A stretch of 64,000 bases of DNA from Clostridiales bacterium (GTDB taxonomy: Bacteria; Bacillota; Clostridia; Christensenellales; Borkfalkiaceae): contig JAFLVP010000006.1 in NCBI GenBank assembly GCA_022508265.1, positions 1 to 64,000 of the forward strand, in the 5' to 3' direction. The notes beneath the pieces were generated by a model, which ran no database searches, was not told where the DNA came from, and saw only the letters and a program-made list of their open reading frames with translations. Positions 49,951 through 58,948 of this stretch are shown here, piece after piece. Position 1 is the stretch's first letter; every line of letters starts with the position of its first letter. Position numbers and translations under genes: made by a program.

Positions 49951-51051
49951 ATGGAAGAAGAAAAAATATCCACCCCGGAAGTTGAAGAAGCTGTTCAAAG
50001 CGGTAGCGGCGCAGCTCTCGTAACAAAGGAAGACGAGCTCCACGGAGAGAACCTCTCCGACAGAGTAAAAACTCTTTCTCCGGGAAGAACTGTTTTAAAA
50101 AGATTTTTCCGCTCAAAGCTTTCAATCGTCGGACTTGTTATACTTTTAACATTGTTTCTGATATCGTTTTTCGGCCCGCTGTTTTCACCGTGGGGCGAAA
50201 CCGACCCCGACAGAAGAGCGGTAGAGTTGGGTGTGCCCGAAATTATCACAAAAGAAATAGTATATGTCGTTGACGGGGTGGAATATACCGCCTACGACGT
50301 GGTACTGGAGTGGCCTAAAGACGGAGTATTGGCGAGGGGCAACATTTCGGCAGATCATTGGCTCGGCACCGACAAGTGGGGCTTCGATATATTCACAAGG
50401 CTTATGCTCGGCGGTAGAATATCGCTTACTATAGGCTTTGTCGTAATAATCTTGGAGACGCTAATAGGTGTAGTGCTCGGCGGTATAGCCGGCTATTTCG
50501 GCGGGAAAGTAGATAACGTCATAATGCGTATAGTCGACGTTATAATGTGTATTCCGCAACTGCCGATAATGCTTATTTTATCGTCAATGTTCGTTTATAT
50601 GGGTATTGTCGATATTTCAAAGCTATACTACATGATGGGTATTTTGACGCTATTGGGCTGGGCAGGTACTGCGCGGCTCGTGCGCGGACAGATATTATCC
50701 CTTAGAGAGCAAGAATTTATGCTTGCCGCAAAGTGTTCGGGACTTTCAGTAAAGAGGAAGATATTCAAACATCTGTTGCCAAACGTATTGCCCCAGCTCA
50801 TTGTTACTATGACGCTCGGACTCGGCAGTGTAATTTTGATGGAAGCAACTCTTGGATTCCTCAATATAGGTGCGCCGCTCGGTACGGCAACTTGGGGCAC
50901 AATGATAAGCGAGGCACAGGATTTTAACGTGCTGCAGAATTTCCCCAATTTCTGGATACCGCCCGGCATATGTATAACCCTTGCTATTCTGGCGTTTAAC
51001 TTTGTCGGCGACGGCTTGAGAGACGCTTTTGACCCCAAAATGAAGAGGTAA
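49951..51051 (+). CDS. oppC: Oligopeptide ABC transporter permease, OppC/DppC type
   Basis: HWLGTDKWGFDIFTRLMLGGRISL, EAA loop EFMLAAKCSGLSVKRKIFKHLLPNVLPQL. Confidence 0.93.
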   Translation: MEEEKISTPEVEEAVQSGSGAALVTKEDELHGENLSDRVKTLSPGRTVLKRFFRSKLSIVGLVILLTLFLISFFGPLFSPWGETDPDRRAVELGVPEIITKEIVYVVDGVEYTAYDVVLEWPKDGVLARGNISADHWLGTDKWGFDIFTRLMLGGRISLTIGFVVIILETLIGVVLGGIAGYFGGKVDNVIMRIVDVIMCIPQLPIMLILSSMFVYMGIVDISKLYYMMGILTLLGWAGTARLVRGQILSLREQEFMLAAKCSGLSVKRKIFKHLLPNVLPQLIVTMTLGLGSVILMEATLGFLNIGAPLGTATWGTMISEAQDFNVLQNFPNFWIPPGICITLAILAFNFVGDGLRDAFDPKMKR

Positions 51052-51055
51052 ATAA

Positions 51056-52642
51056 ATGTCGGAAACAAAAAACGAGAAGAAATCGCATTATATTTCCGGA
51101 AAAGAATCGCGCAGAATTGCGAAGGAAAATATAAAAGCGACTAAATACTACGAAAAATTAAAGAAAAAGAGAAAGGATCCTTCCGAGTACCTTACCGAGA
51201 TGAAAGACGAGAAGAATATTCTCGAAATCGACGATTTGCACACCTTTTTCTTCACTGACGCGGGTACGGTTAAAGCCGTAAACGGCGTAACCTTTTCCAT
51301 ACCCCAAGGGGCTACGGTCGGCGTCGTGGGAGAGAGCGGCTGCGGAAAGAGTGTAACTTCGCTTTCCACAATGCAGCTCGTTCAGGGCCCTGCGGGACAG
51401 ATTGTCAGCGGCTCTATACGCTTTAAGTCGAATATGTTCAAGCTCGACAGTAAGGGTAAGAAAATTCCCGTTTACGAGACCAAAGTGGACGAAAACGGGC
51501 AGGTTCAGACTGTTTTGGACGAGCGCGGTAAGCCCGTTATAAAGAAGAACAACCTCGGCGGAAATATGTACGAGATGGAAGACCAGGTAGTGGACATTGC
51601 AAAAATGCCCGTAAGTACCATGCGTACTATTCGCGGCAGGGAAATTGCAATGATTTTCCAAGAGCCTATGACATCTTTGAACCCGGTATTTACAATAGGC
51701 AATCAGCTTGACGAAGTTGCTTTTCTGCACATACAGGGAATTTCCAAAGCTAAGGCTAAAGAGCGCAGTATAGAGATGCTCAATCTCGTAGGTATTGCCG
51801 ACCCCGAGGGCGTTTACAAAAAGTTCCCTCATCAGCTTTCTGGCGGTATGCGTCAGAGAGTTATGATTGCAATGGCGCTTCTGTGCAACCCCAAGCTTAT
51901 AATAGCCGACGAACCTACGACCGCGCTTGACGTTACGATTCAGGCGCAGATTATAGACCTTTTAAGAAATATTAAGAGCAAAATCAACGGCAGTATTATG
52001 CTTATCACGCACGACTTGGGTGTCGTTGCCGAGATGGCTGATTTCGTTGTGGTTATGTATGCGGGCAAAATAATTGAAATGGGTACGGCAGCGGATATTT
52101 ACGACAACCCTCTGCATCCCTATACGATTGGTCTGCAAAAGAGCAAACCCACCGTAGACAGCGAAGTTGACTCGCTCTACTGCATTCCCGGTTTCGTTCC
52201 CAACCCCGTAAATATGCCCAACTATTGCTATTTCCGCGACAGGTGCGACAGGTGCCGCGAGGAGTGTGCGGGCGATTATCCTGAACTTATAAAAGTAAGC
52301 GATACACACAGCGTTTCCTGCTATCTCTATAAGGCAGGTACAGACGCAACACAGGCTAACAAGGCTGTAGAGCCCGAAAAAGCGGCAGAACCTGCATCAA
52401 AAATTGCAGAACCTGCAAAGAGTGCGCCGGCAACCGATGATAATAAAGCGCAGTCAGAGCAGGTCAATAACTCAGAGCCTAAAAAACCGGCCTCTGTGAC
52501 TGTTGTGAAGCCTAATAACGCGCAATCCGATAAGGACGCTAAAAAGGTAGTAGTCAAAGTAGTCAAAAAATCGGGAGAAATGCACAAATCTGCTACAAAT
52601 CAAGCCAACGAGGCAAAAGATAAACAAGGAGAGCAAAAATGA
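51056..52642 (+). CDS. oppD: Oligopeptide ABC transporter ATPase, OppD type, with N-terminal extension, internal insertion and Ala/Lys/Glu-rich C-terminal tail
   Basis: Walker A GESGCGKSVTSLS, signature LSGGMRQRV, Walker B LIIADEPTTALDV, CYFRDRCDRCREEC. Confidence 0.92.
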   Translation: MSETKNEKKSHYISGKESRRIAKENIKATKYYEKLKKKRKDPSEYLTEMKDEKNILEIDDLHTFFFTDAGTVKAVNGVTFSIPQGATVGVVGESGCGKSVTSLSTMQLVQGPAGQIVSGSIRFKSNMFKLDSKGKKIPVYETKVDENGQVQTVLDERGKPVIKKNNLGGNMYEMEDQVVDIAKMPVSTMRTIRGREIAMIFQEPMTSLNPVFTIGNQLDEVAFLHIQGISKAKAKERSIEMLNLVGIADPEGVYKKFPHQLSGGMRQRVMIAMALLCNPKLIIADEPTTALDVTIQAQIIDLLRNIKSKINGSIMLITHDLGVVAEMADFVVVMYAGKIIEMGTAADIYDNPLHPYTIGLQKSKPTVDSEVDSLYCIPGFVPNPVNMPNYCYFRDRCDRCREECAGDYPELIKVSDTHSVSCYLYKAGTDATQANKAVEPEKAAEPASKIAEPAKSAPATDDNKAQSEQVNNSEPKKPASVTVVKPNNAQSDKDAKKVVVKVVKKSGEMHKSATNQANEAKDKQGEQK

Positions 52643-53838
52643 CTGAAAACGAAATCGTAACAGAGACTCCGTCATCTGAATATCTCCTTGAAGTTGAGGA
52701 TTTAAAACAGTACTTCCCCGTACAGACCAACTTCTTCGGTAAACCCACAAAATTTTTGCATGCGGTAGACGGCGTTTCGTTTAAAATTAAAAAGGGCAGA
52801 ACGCTCGGCATAGTAGGCGAAAGTGGTTGCGGAAAAACTACGATGGGCAGAAGTATTTTGCGCCTTTACGATGTCACGGGCGGAAAAGTCTTTTTCAAAG
52901 GGCAGGAAGTTACAAAGTTGAAGAACAGCGAGTTCAACAAGCTTCGTCCCAATATGCAGATGATTTTCCAGGACCCGTACGCAAGCCTTTCTCCGAGGCT
53001 CAATGTCGGCGAAATTATCGGCGAAGCAGTGCGCGAGCATAAAATAGTTAGCAAAGAGGAGTACCGCGACTATATTCAGAAGGTTATGAAGATGTGCGGG
53101 CTTCAACCCCACTATTTCGAAAGATATCCGCACGAATTTTCGGGCGGTCAGCGTCAAAGAATTTGTATCGCGCGCGCCCTTGCACTCAAACCCGAGCTTG
53201 TTATTTGTGACGAGCCCGTATCCGCGCTTGACGTTTCAATTCAGGCGCAGATTATAAATATGCTCAAAGAATTGCAACAAGAGTTGCAATTAACTTACGT
53301 GTTCATTTCGCACGACTTATCGGTTGTAAAGCACATTTCCGACGAGGTAGGTGTAATGTACCTTGGTAGCATGGTCGAATTCGGCTCCAAGGACAGGATA
53401 TTCAACAACACTCTTCATCCATACACGAAGGCGCTGTTCTCGGCAGTTCCCGTGCCTAACCCGCACGTAAAAATGAACAGAATATTGCTTAAAGGCGATA
53501 TTCCCTCGCCCGTTAACCCTCCCAAGGGTTGCAAATTCCATACACGCTGCGAGCACTGCATGGAAATTTGCGGAAAGGTTATTCCCGCATATAAAGAAGT
53601 GGAAGAGGGGCATTTCTGCGCTTGTCACCTTTACAACACCGCAGAGGAAACCGAGCGCTATTTGGAGGAGGCTAAAAAGCAGGAAGAGCTTGAAGCAGTT
53701 CAGGCTCAAGCCAAGGCGTTTATGAGCCCTTCAAAAAGAAAAAAACTTTCAAAGGAACAGCAGTCCGAAGGCGAAAGCAAGATAGACGGCGAAGCTCCTA
53801 ATAAAGAGGAAGGCGCAAACGGTGAAGAAAAAGCCTGA
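52639..53838 (+). CDS. oppF: Oligopeptide ABC transporter ATPase, OppF type, with charged C-terminal tail
   Basis: Walker A GESGCGKTTMGRS, signature FSGGQRQRI, Walker B VICDEPVSALDV. Confidence 0.93.
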   Translation: MTENEIVTETPSSEYLLEVEDLKQYFPVQTNFFGKPTKFLHAVDGVSFKIKKGRTLGIVGESGCGKTTMGRSILRLYDVTGGKVFFKGQEVTKLKNSEFNKLRPNMQMIFQDPYASLSPRLNVGEIIGEAVREHKIVSKEEYRDYIQKVMKMCGLQPHYFERYPHEFSGGQRQRICIARALALKPELVICDEPVSALDVSIQAQIINMLKELQQELQLTYVFISHDLSVVKHISDEVGVMYLGSMVEFGSKDRIFNNTLHPYTKALFSAVPVPNPHVKMNRILLKGDIPSPVNPPKGCKFHTRCEHCMEICGKVIPAYKEVEEGHFCACHLYNTAEETERYLEEAKKQEELEAVQAQAKAFMSPSKRKKLSKEQQSEGESKIDGEAPNKEEGANGEEKA

Positions 53839-54064
53839 AGATTTAGATACCGAAACGACTTTTGCGGATATGAATATCGAAGGGTTCAAATGGTACGACC
53901 CGTCGAAGAAGAAAAAGGGGATGAAAAAAGTATCAACCCCCGTCTCGCGCAAGGAGTATTGGGCAATGGTGCGTGGCGCATTTCTTGCCGCACTTCCCTT
54001 TATAATCGGAGCAATCGCAATTTTCGGTCTAATATATTTAATTGCATTTCTTTGGCTTTCATAA
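53822..54064 (+). CDS. Small basic membrane protein coupled to oppF; function unknown
   Basis: 80 aa, KWYDPSKKKKGMKK then a hydrophobic segment AFLAALPFIIGAIAIFGLIYLIAFLWL; overlaps the oppF 3' end by 17 bp. Confidence 0.65.
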   Translation: MKKKPEDLDTETTFADMNIEGFKWYDPSKKKKGMKKVSTPVSRKEYWAMVRGAFLAALPFIIGAIAIFGLIYLIAFLWLS

Positions 54065-54069
54065 TAAGC

Positions 54070-54102
54070 AAACTCCCCGCAATCTGCGGGGAGTTTTGAT
54101 TT
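54070..54102. terminator. Bidirectional terminator between the Opp operon and pyk
   Basis: AAACTCCCCGCA atc TGCGGGGAGTTTT with A/T-rich flanks. Confidence 0.85.
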
Positions 54103-54111
54103 TATATGTAA

Positions 54112-55530
54112 TTAAACGGTTTCTACGTTTATAAGGTTGGAATTTCCGCTCTTTCCGTTGGGAGTACCGCCCGTTAAGACAATTTTGTCGCCCTTTTGAA
54201 CAAATCCCGTATCCATAGCTGCACGTTTTGCATAGTGGAAGAGTACGTCAACCGAATAGAATTCCTCGCTCATAACGGGGATAACCCCCCAGCTTAAAGC
54301 AAGCTTTCTGTACGCCTTCTCGTCCGTCGTCATACCTATAATATCAATCATGGGACGGAAGCGCGAAACCATCTTTGCCGTACCGCCCGTCCTCGTGCAT
54401 ACTACTATAACCTTCGCGCCTATATCCTGCGCCAGTGTGCAAGCCGAGTGCGAGAGCGCTTCGGAAAGTTTGGTAATACTGTATTTGCTGTCGTCGATAT
54501 GCGCGATATAGTTGGTGTTTGCTTCCGCCTGCTTTGCAATTTTAGCCATTGCCTTTACAGCCTCTACGGGGTACGCACCTGCCGCTGTTTCGCCTGAAAG
54601 CATAATTGCCGACGAACCGTCGTAAACGGCGTTAGCAACGTCTGAAATTTCCGCACGTGTGGGACGGGGTTGCTTAATCATGGATTCAAGCATTTCGGTT
54701 GCGGTAATACTGCGCTTGCCGCGGATACGGCATGCATTTATAATAGTTTTCTGAATACTGGGCAGCTCTTCGAAGGGAACTTCAACGCCGAGGTCGCCGC
54801 GCGCAACCATAATGCCGTCGGAAACGTCGAGAATTGCATTTAAATTGTTAACGCCGGCACGGCTTTCAATCTTTGCAATAATTTCTATTTCGCCGTCGTG
54901 TGAGCCGCATTGACGAAGCCAATTTCTTATATCGATAACGTCTTGCGCCTTCGAAACGAAGGAAGCTGCAATAAAGTCAACGCCCTGCTCGACGCCGAAC
55001 TTGATGTCTGCTTTGTCCTGCTCGGAGAGGTAGACCATATCAAGCTCTTTGTCTGGGAAGAACATACTTTTTCTGTTGGAAAGCTCGCCGCCTATGAGCG
55101 TCTTGCATATTACGTCGGGTTTTTCAACTTTGACGACCTCGAAGACCATAAGTCCGTTGTTTAAAAGAATTTTGTCGCCCGGAACCATCTGTTCGCAGAT
55201 GCCGGCAAACGAAACGGCAACGCGAGTCTTGTCGCCAATAATATCCTCGGTAGTGAAGGTAAAGGTATCGCCGTCTTTAAGGGTAATTTTTCCGTCTGCA
55301 AAGGTCTTAATTCTGAATTCTGGACCCTTTGTGTCGAGTAAAATGGGAAGGGGAACCTTTTTGCGCTCGCGCAGTCTTTTAATCATCGCTATTTTTGCGG
55401 CGTGCTCCTCGTGCGTACCGTGCGAGAAATTTAATCTCGCAACGTTCATACCTGCGTCAACAAGGTCGGATAAAACTAACTCATTATCGCTGGCAGGACC
55501 AAGCGTACATATGATTTTCGTTTTTTTCAT
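54112..55530 (-). CDS. pyk: Pyruvate kinase
   Basis: MKKTKIICTLGPASDNE, LNFSHGTHEEH, LDTKGPEFRI, MVARGDLGVEVPFE. Confidence 0.96.
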   Translation of the reverse strand: MKKTKIICTLGPASDNELVLSDLVDAGMNVARLNFSHGTHEEHAAKIAMIKRLRERKKVPLPILLDTKGPEFRIKTFADGKITLKDGDTFTFTTEDIIGDKTRVAVSFAGICEQMVPGDKILLNNGLMVFEVVKVEKPDVICKTLIGGELSNRKSMFFPDKELDMVYLSEQDKADIKFGVEQGVDFIAASFVSKAQDVIDIRNWLRQCGSHDGEIEIIAKIESRAGVNNLNAILDVSDGIMVARGDLGVEVPFEELPSIQKTIINACRIRGKRSITATEMLESMIKQPRPTRAEISDVANAVYDGSSAIMLSGETAAGAYPVEAVKAMAKIAKQAEANTNYIAHIDDSKYSITKLSEALSHSACTLAQDIGAKVIVVCTRTGGTAKMVSRFRPMIDIIGMTTDEKAYRKLALSWGVIPVMSEEFYSVDVLFHYAKRAAMDTGFVQKGDKIVLTGGTPNGKSGNSNLINVETV

Positions 55531-55546
55531 TTAAATTTACTCCCGA

Positions 55547-55578
55547 TACGGGTGTTAAACCCAACCGATACACCCGTA
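55547..55578 (-). promoter_or_regulatory. Leader hairpin immediately upstream of the pyk SD
   Basis: Minus strand TACGGGTGT atcggttgggttta ACACCCGTA then tcGGGAGtaaatttaaATG. Confidence 0.5.
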
Positions 55579-55646
55579 CAAAAATATTTCTTATACAATA
55601 TTTTAATTGATTATGTAACAAAAATCAACGGATATCTGCAAAATAG

Positions 55647-55675
55647 TTGTTAAAATAGAAAATTTATGCTAAAAT
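55647..55675 (+). promoter_or_regulatory. Promoter of the RNase P RNA gene
   Basis: TTGTTA-N17-TAAAAT ending just upstream of the RNA 5' end. Confidence 0.6.
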
Positions 55676-55681
55676 TTAATC

Positions 55682-56039
55682 AATTTGAGTTAATTATACG
55701 GTCGCGGGCTACGAAAGTAGCGTGAGGAAAGTCCGAGCATCTCAGGGCAGGGTGCCTGCTAACGGCAGGAGGAGGCGACTTCAAGGAAAGTGAACAGAAA
55801 TATACCGCAGGATTTTCCTGTAAGGTTGGAATGGCGAGGTAAGAGCTCACCGTCTTCCCGGCAACGGGGAGAGCCAATTAAACCCCACCCGATGCAAGAT
55901 TGGGCTATCGGCTTGCTTAAATGCAAAAGGCTGCCCGTCTGCCGACAGCCGTAAATATCGCTTGAGTTTACAGGTGACTGTAAAATTAGATAGATGACCG
56001 TACACGACAGAACTCGGCTTACAGATTAAACTCAAATTA
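55682..56039 (+). ncRNA. rnpB: RNase P RNA component
   Basis: GCGTGAGGAAAGTCCGAGC, GGCGAGGTAAGAGCTCACC, GACAGAACTCGGCTTACAG; terminal P1 helix AATTTGAGTT/AAACTCAAATT. Confidence 0.95.
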
Positions 56040-56045
56040 TTATGA

Positions 56046-56078
56046 GCGCCGCAACGTAAATCCGTTGCGGCGCTTTCA
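56046..56078 (+). terminator. Terminator after rnpB
   Basis: GCGCCGCAACG taaatc CGTTGCGGCGC followed by tttc. Confidence 0.8.
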
Positions 56079-56112
56079 ATTCAAATTGACAATTAGTATT
56101 GTTCAATATTTC

Positions 56113-56141
56113 TTGCAAAAATATTGCTTAACGAGTATAAT
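56113..56141 (+). promoter_or_regulatory. Promoter for the aminopeptidase gene
   Basis: TTGCAA-N17-TATAAT. Confidence 0.6.
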
Positions 56142-56175
56142 ATGAGGGTACAATAAAAATAAAGGGGTTTTTTAT

Positions 56176-57402
56176 ATGCAAAAGGAAAGATTGAAAAAAT
56201 ACGCAGAACTTATTGTAAAGTGCGGCTTAAACGTACAAGAGGGGCAGGAGATTATAGTCCGTTGCGGACTCGACCAGCCCGAATTTATAACTATGGTAGT
56301 GGAAGAGTGCTACAAGCGCGGTGCGGCGAGAGTTAAAATGGAGTGGCTGCATATGCCTATTACCAAGCTTAACTATCTTTACAGAACTGAAGAAACTTTG
56401 TCCGAGGTAACCGAAGTGGAAATTGCCGAGTGGGAGAGAAGGCTTAAAAAGAGTACCTGTATTCTTTTTATCGACTCCGACGACCCCGACGGTTTGAGCG
56501 GTACTGATAGCGGCAAAATTTCCCGCTCGGATATGGCGAGATTTCCCATAATCAAGCCCTATCGCGACGCACTTGAAAACAAATATCAATGGTGTATAGC
56601 TGCGGTTCCCGGAAAGGAGTGGGCACACAAGGTTTTCCCTGACCTGCCCATTGACGAGGCTATGGAAAAAATGTGGGAGGCAATACTTTCTACTGCCCGC
56701 GTTGACAGTGACCCCATAAAGGCGTGGGATGAGCACAACAAAAATCTTGCAAAGCGTTGCAAGTTCTTAAACGACTATAAATTTGCATCTTTGGAGTACA
56801 AGAGCGCCAACGGCACGGATTTCAAAGTCGGCTTGAATCCCAAGGGCATGTTCCACGGCGGCGGCGAATACACGCTTGGAACTAATGTTTACTTCAACCC
56901 TAATATCCCGAGTGAAGAGGTGTTTACTTCGCCTATGCGTGGACTTGCAGAGGGAAAAGTGGTTGCAACCAAGCCACTTTCCTATCAGGGCAAGCTGATA
57001 GAGAATTTCTGGGTACGCTTTGAAGGCGGTAAGGCAGTAGAGGTGTACGCCGAAAAGAATATGGACGTTCTTGAAAAAATGATTTCCATGGACGAAGGCG
57101 CGGCGTACCTCGGCGAGTGTGCGCTCATTGCTCACGACAGCCCCATAAACAACACGGGAATACTTTTCTACAGCACTCTTTTCGATGAGAATGCAAGCTG
57201 CCATTTGGCTTTCGGCAGAGGCTTCAACGAGTGTTTGGAAGGCTTTGAAAATATGACCGTCGAGGAGTGCCAAAAGGCGGGTATCAACAGTTCTATGATA
57301 CACGTTGACTTTATGATAGGCAGCGAGGATATGTCCATAGTCGGCGTAACCAAAGAGGGTGAACGCGTCACTATTTTCAAGGACGGAAACTGGGCAATTT
57401 AA
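56176..57402 (+). CDS. M29-family aminopeptidase (AmpS/PepS-like)
   Basis: MQKERLKKYAELIVKCGLNVQEGQEIIVRC, EEVFTSPMRGLAEGKVVATKPLSYQGKLIE, HVDFMIGSEDM. Confidence 0.92.
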   Translation: MQKERLKKYAELIVKCGLNVQEGQEIIVRCGLDQPEFITMVVEECYKRGAARVKMEWLHMPITKLNYLYRTEETLSEVTEVEIAEWERRLKKSTCILFIDSDDPDGLSGTDSGKISRSDMARFPIIKPYRDALENKYQWCIAAVPGKEWAHKVFPDLPIDEAMEKMWEAILSTARVDSDPIKAWDEHNKNLAKRCKFLNDYKFASLEYKSANGTDFKVGLNPKGMFHGGGEYTLGTNVYFNPNIPSEEVFTSPMRGLAEGKVVATKPLSYQGKLIENFWVRFEGGKAVEVYAEKNMDVLEKMISMDEGAAYLGECALIAHDSPINNTGILFYSTLFDENASCHLAFGRGFNECLEGFENMTVEECQKAGINSSMIHVDFMIGSEDMSIVGVTKEGERVTIFKDGNWAI

Positions 57403-57413
57403 TAAAATTATCA

Positions 57414-57438
57414 AACCCGACGCGCAGTCGGGTTTTTG
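57414..57438 (+). terminator. Rho-independent terminator
   Basis: AACCCGAC gcgca GTCGGGTTTTT. Confidence 0.8.
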
Positions 57439-57481
57439 CATAAAATTAAAAAATAATTATTAAAAAATTTTTCGCAAACAT

Positions 57482-57510
57482 TTGCATTGTAATAAATTAG
57501 ATGATATAAT
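57482..57510 (+). promoter_or_regulatory. Promoter for gdhA
   Basis: TTGCAT-N17-TATAAT upstream of ATG 57544. Confidence 0.65.
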
Positions 57511-57543
57511 GAAGTTACTAAAAATCTTTTAAAAGGAAATGAT

Positions 57544-58890
57544 ATGAATTACGTTGAAAAAGTACTTGAAAATTTAAAGAACAAAAACCCCAACGAACCT
57601 GAATTTCTTCAGGCGGCAACAGAAATCCTTCACGGACTTAAACCTGTGTTCGAAAAGCATCCCGAGTATGAGGCTGCAGCGCTTTTGGAGCGCTTCGTTG
57701 AGCCCGAGCGCGTCGTTATGTTCCGCGTTCCCTGGATAGACGACAAGGGTAAAGTGCAGGTTAACAAGGGCTACCGCGTGCAATACAACAGCGCGATAGG
57801 TCCCTACAAGGGCGGACTTCGTTTTCACCCGTCCGTGAACCTTTCCATTATGAAGTTCCTTGCACTTGAGCAAATCTTAAAGAACAGCCTTACAAGCCTT
57901 CCCATAGGCGGTGGTAAGGGTGGCTCGGATTTCGATCCGAGAGGCAAGTCCGATAATGAAGTTATGCGCTTTTGCCAGAGCTTCATGACGGAACTCTATC
58001 GTCATATCACACCCGACCGCGACGTTCCCGCCGGCGATATCGGCGTAGGCGGCAGAGAAATCGGCTATCTTTTCGGTCAGTACAAGAGAATCGTCGGCGA
58101 ATACAAAAACGGCGTTCTTACCGGAAAGGGAATTTCATACGGCGGCTCGCTTATCAGACCTGAAGCAACAGGCTTCGGCGCAACCTACTTCCTTGTAGAA
58201 GTTCTTAAACATAAGGGCGAGAGCATCAAGGGTAAGACCTTTGCGCTTTCCGGTTTCGGCAATGTTTCTTGGGGTGCAGCTCTTAAGATAACCGAACTCG
58301 GTGGTAAAGTTCTTTGCATTTCCGGACCTGACGGTTACGTACATATTCCCAACGGCATGACCAAAGAGATGATCGACTACATGCTCGTTATGCGTAGCTC
58401 GGGTCGCGACAAGGTACAGGATTTGGCAGATAAGTTCGCAGGCACAACGTTCGTCGCAGGCAAAAAGCCTTGGGGCAACGTCAAGGCGGATATCTATATG
58501 CCTTGCGCAACGCAAAATGAAATTCTTATCGCCGATGCAGAGGCTATCGTTAAGATGGGTATCAAGATTGTCAACGAAGTTTCCAATATGCCTACCACCA
58601 ACGAGGCTATGGCTTACCTTCAGGAGCACGGCGTTCTCGTCTGCCCGAGCAAGGCAGTTAATGCCGGCGGTGTTGCCGTTTCCGCTCTCGAAATGTCTCA
58701 GAACAGTGAGAGACTCTCATGGTCTGAAGAAGAAGTTGACGCGAAACTCAAAGGTATTATGGCAAACATCCACGCGCAAATCGCCAAGGCTTGCGAGGAA
58801 TACAATCTCGGCTATAATTTAGTTGCCGGTGCAAACATCGCAGGCTTTAAAAAGGTTGCCGAGGCTATGATGGCTCAAGGCATCGTTTAA
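57544..58890 (+). CDS. gdhA: Glutamate dehydrogenase (NADP-type family)
   Basis: FRVPWIDDKGKVQVNKGYRVQYNSAIGPYKGGLRFHPSVN, LPIGGGKGGSDFDPRGKSD, GFGNVSWGAALK. Confidence 0.96.
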   Translation: MNYVEKVLENLKNKNPNEPEFLQAATEILHGLKPVFEKHPEYEAAALLERFVEPERVVMFRVPWIDDKGKVQVNKGYRVQYNSAIGPYKGGLRFHPSVNLSIMKFLALEQILKNSLTSLPIGGGKGGSDFDPRGKSDNEVMRFCQSFMTELYRHITPDRDVPAGDIGVGGREIGYLFGQYKRIVGEYKNGVLTGKGISYGGSLIRPEATGFGATYFLVEVLKHKGESIKGKTFALSGFGNVSWGAALKITELGGKVLCISGPDGYVHIPNGMTKEMIDYMLVMRSSGRDKVQDLADKFAGTTFVAGKKPWGNVKADIYMPCATQNEILIADAEAIVKMGIKIVNEVSNMPTTNEAMAYLQEHGVLVCPSKAVNAGGVAVSALEMSQNSERLSWSEEEVDAKLKGIMANIHAQIAKACEEYNLGYNLVAGANIAGFKKVAEAMMAQGIV

Positions 58891-58901
58891 TAAGTTTTAC
58901 A

Positions 58902-58930
58902 GTATCCCGCCAAGTGCGGGATATTATTTT
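58902..58930 (+). terminator. Terminator-like hairpin after gdhA
   Basis: TATCCCGC caagt GCGGGATA ttatttt. Confidence 0.65.
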
Positions 58931-58948
58931 AATTAAAGGTATAAGTTG

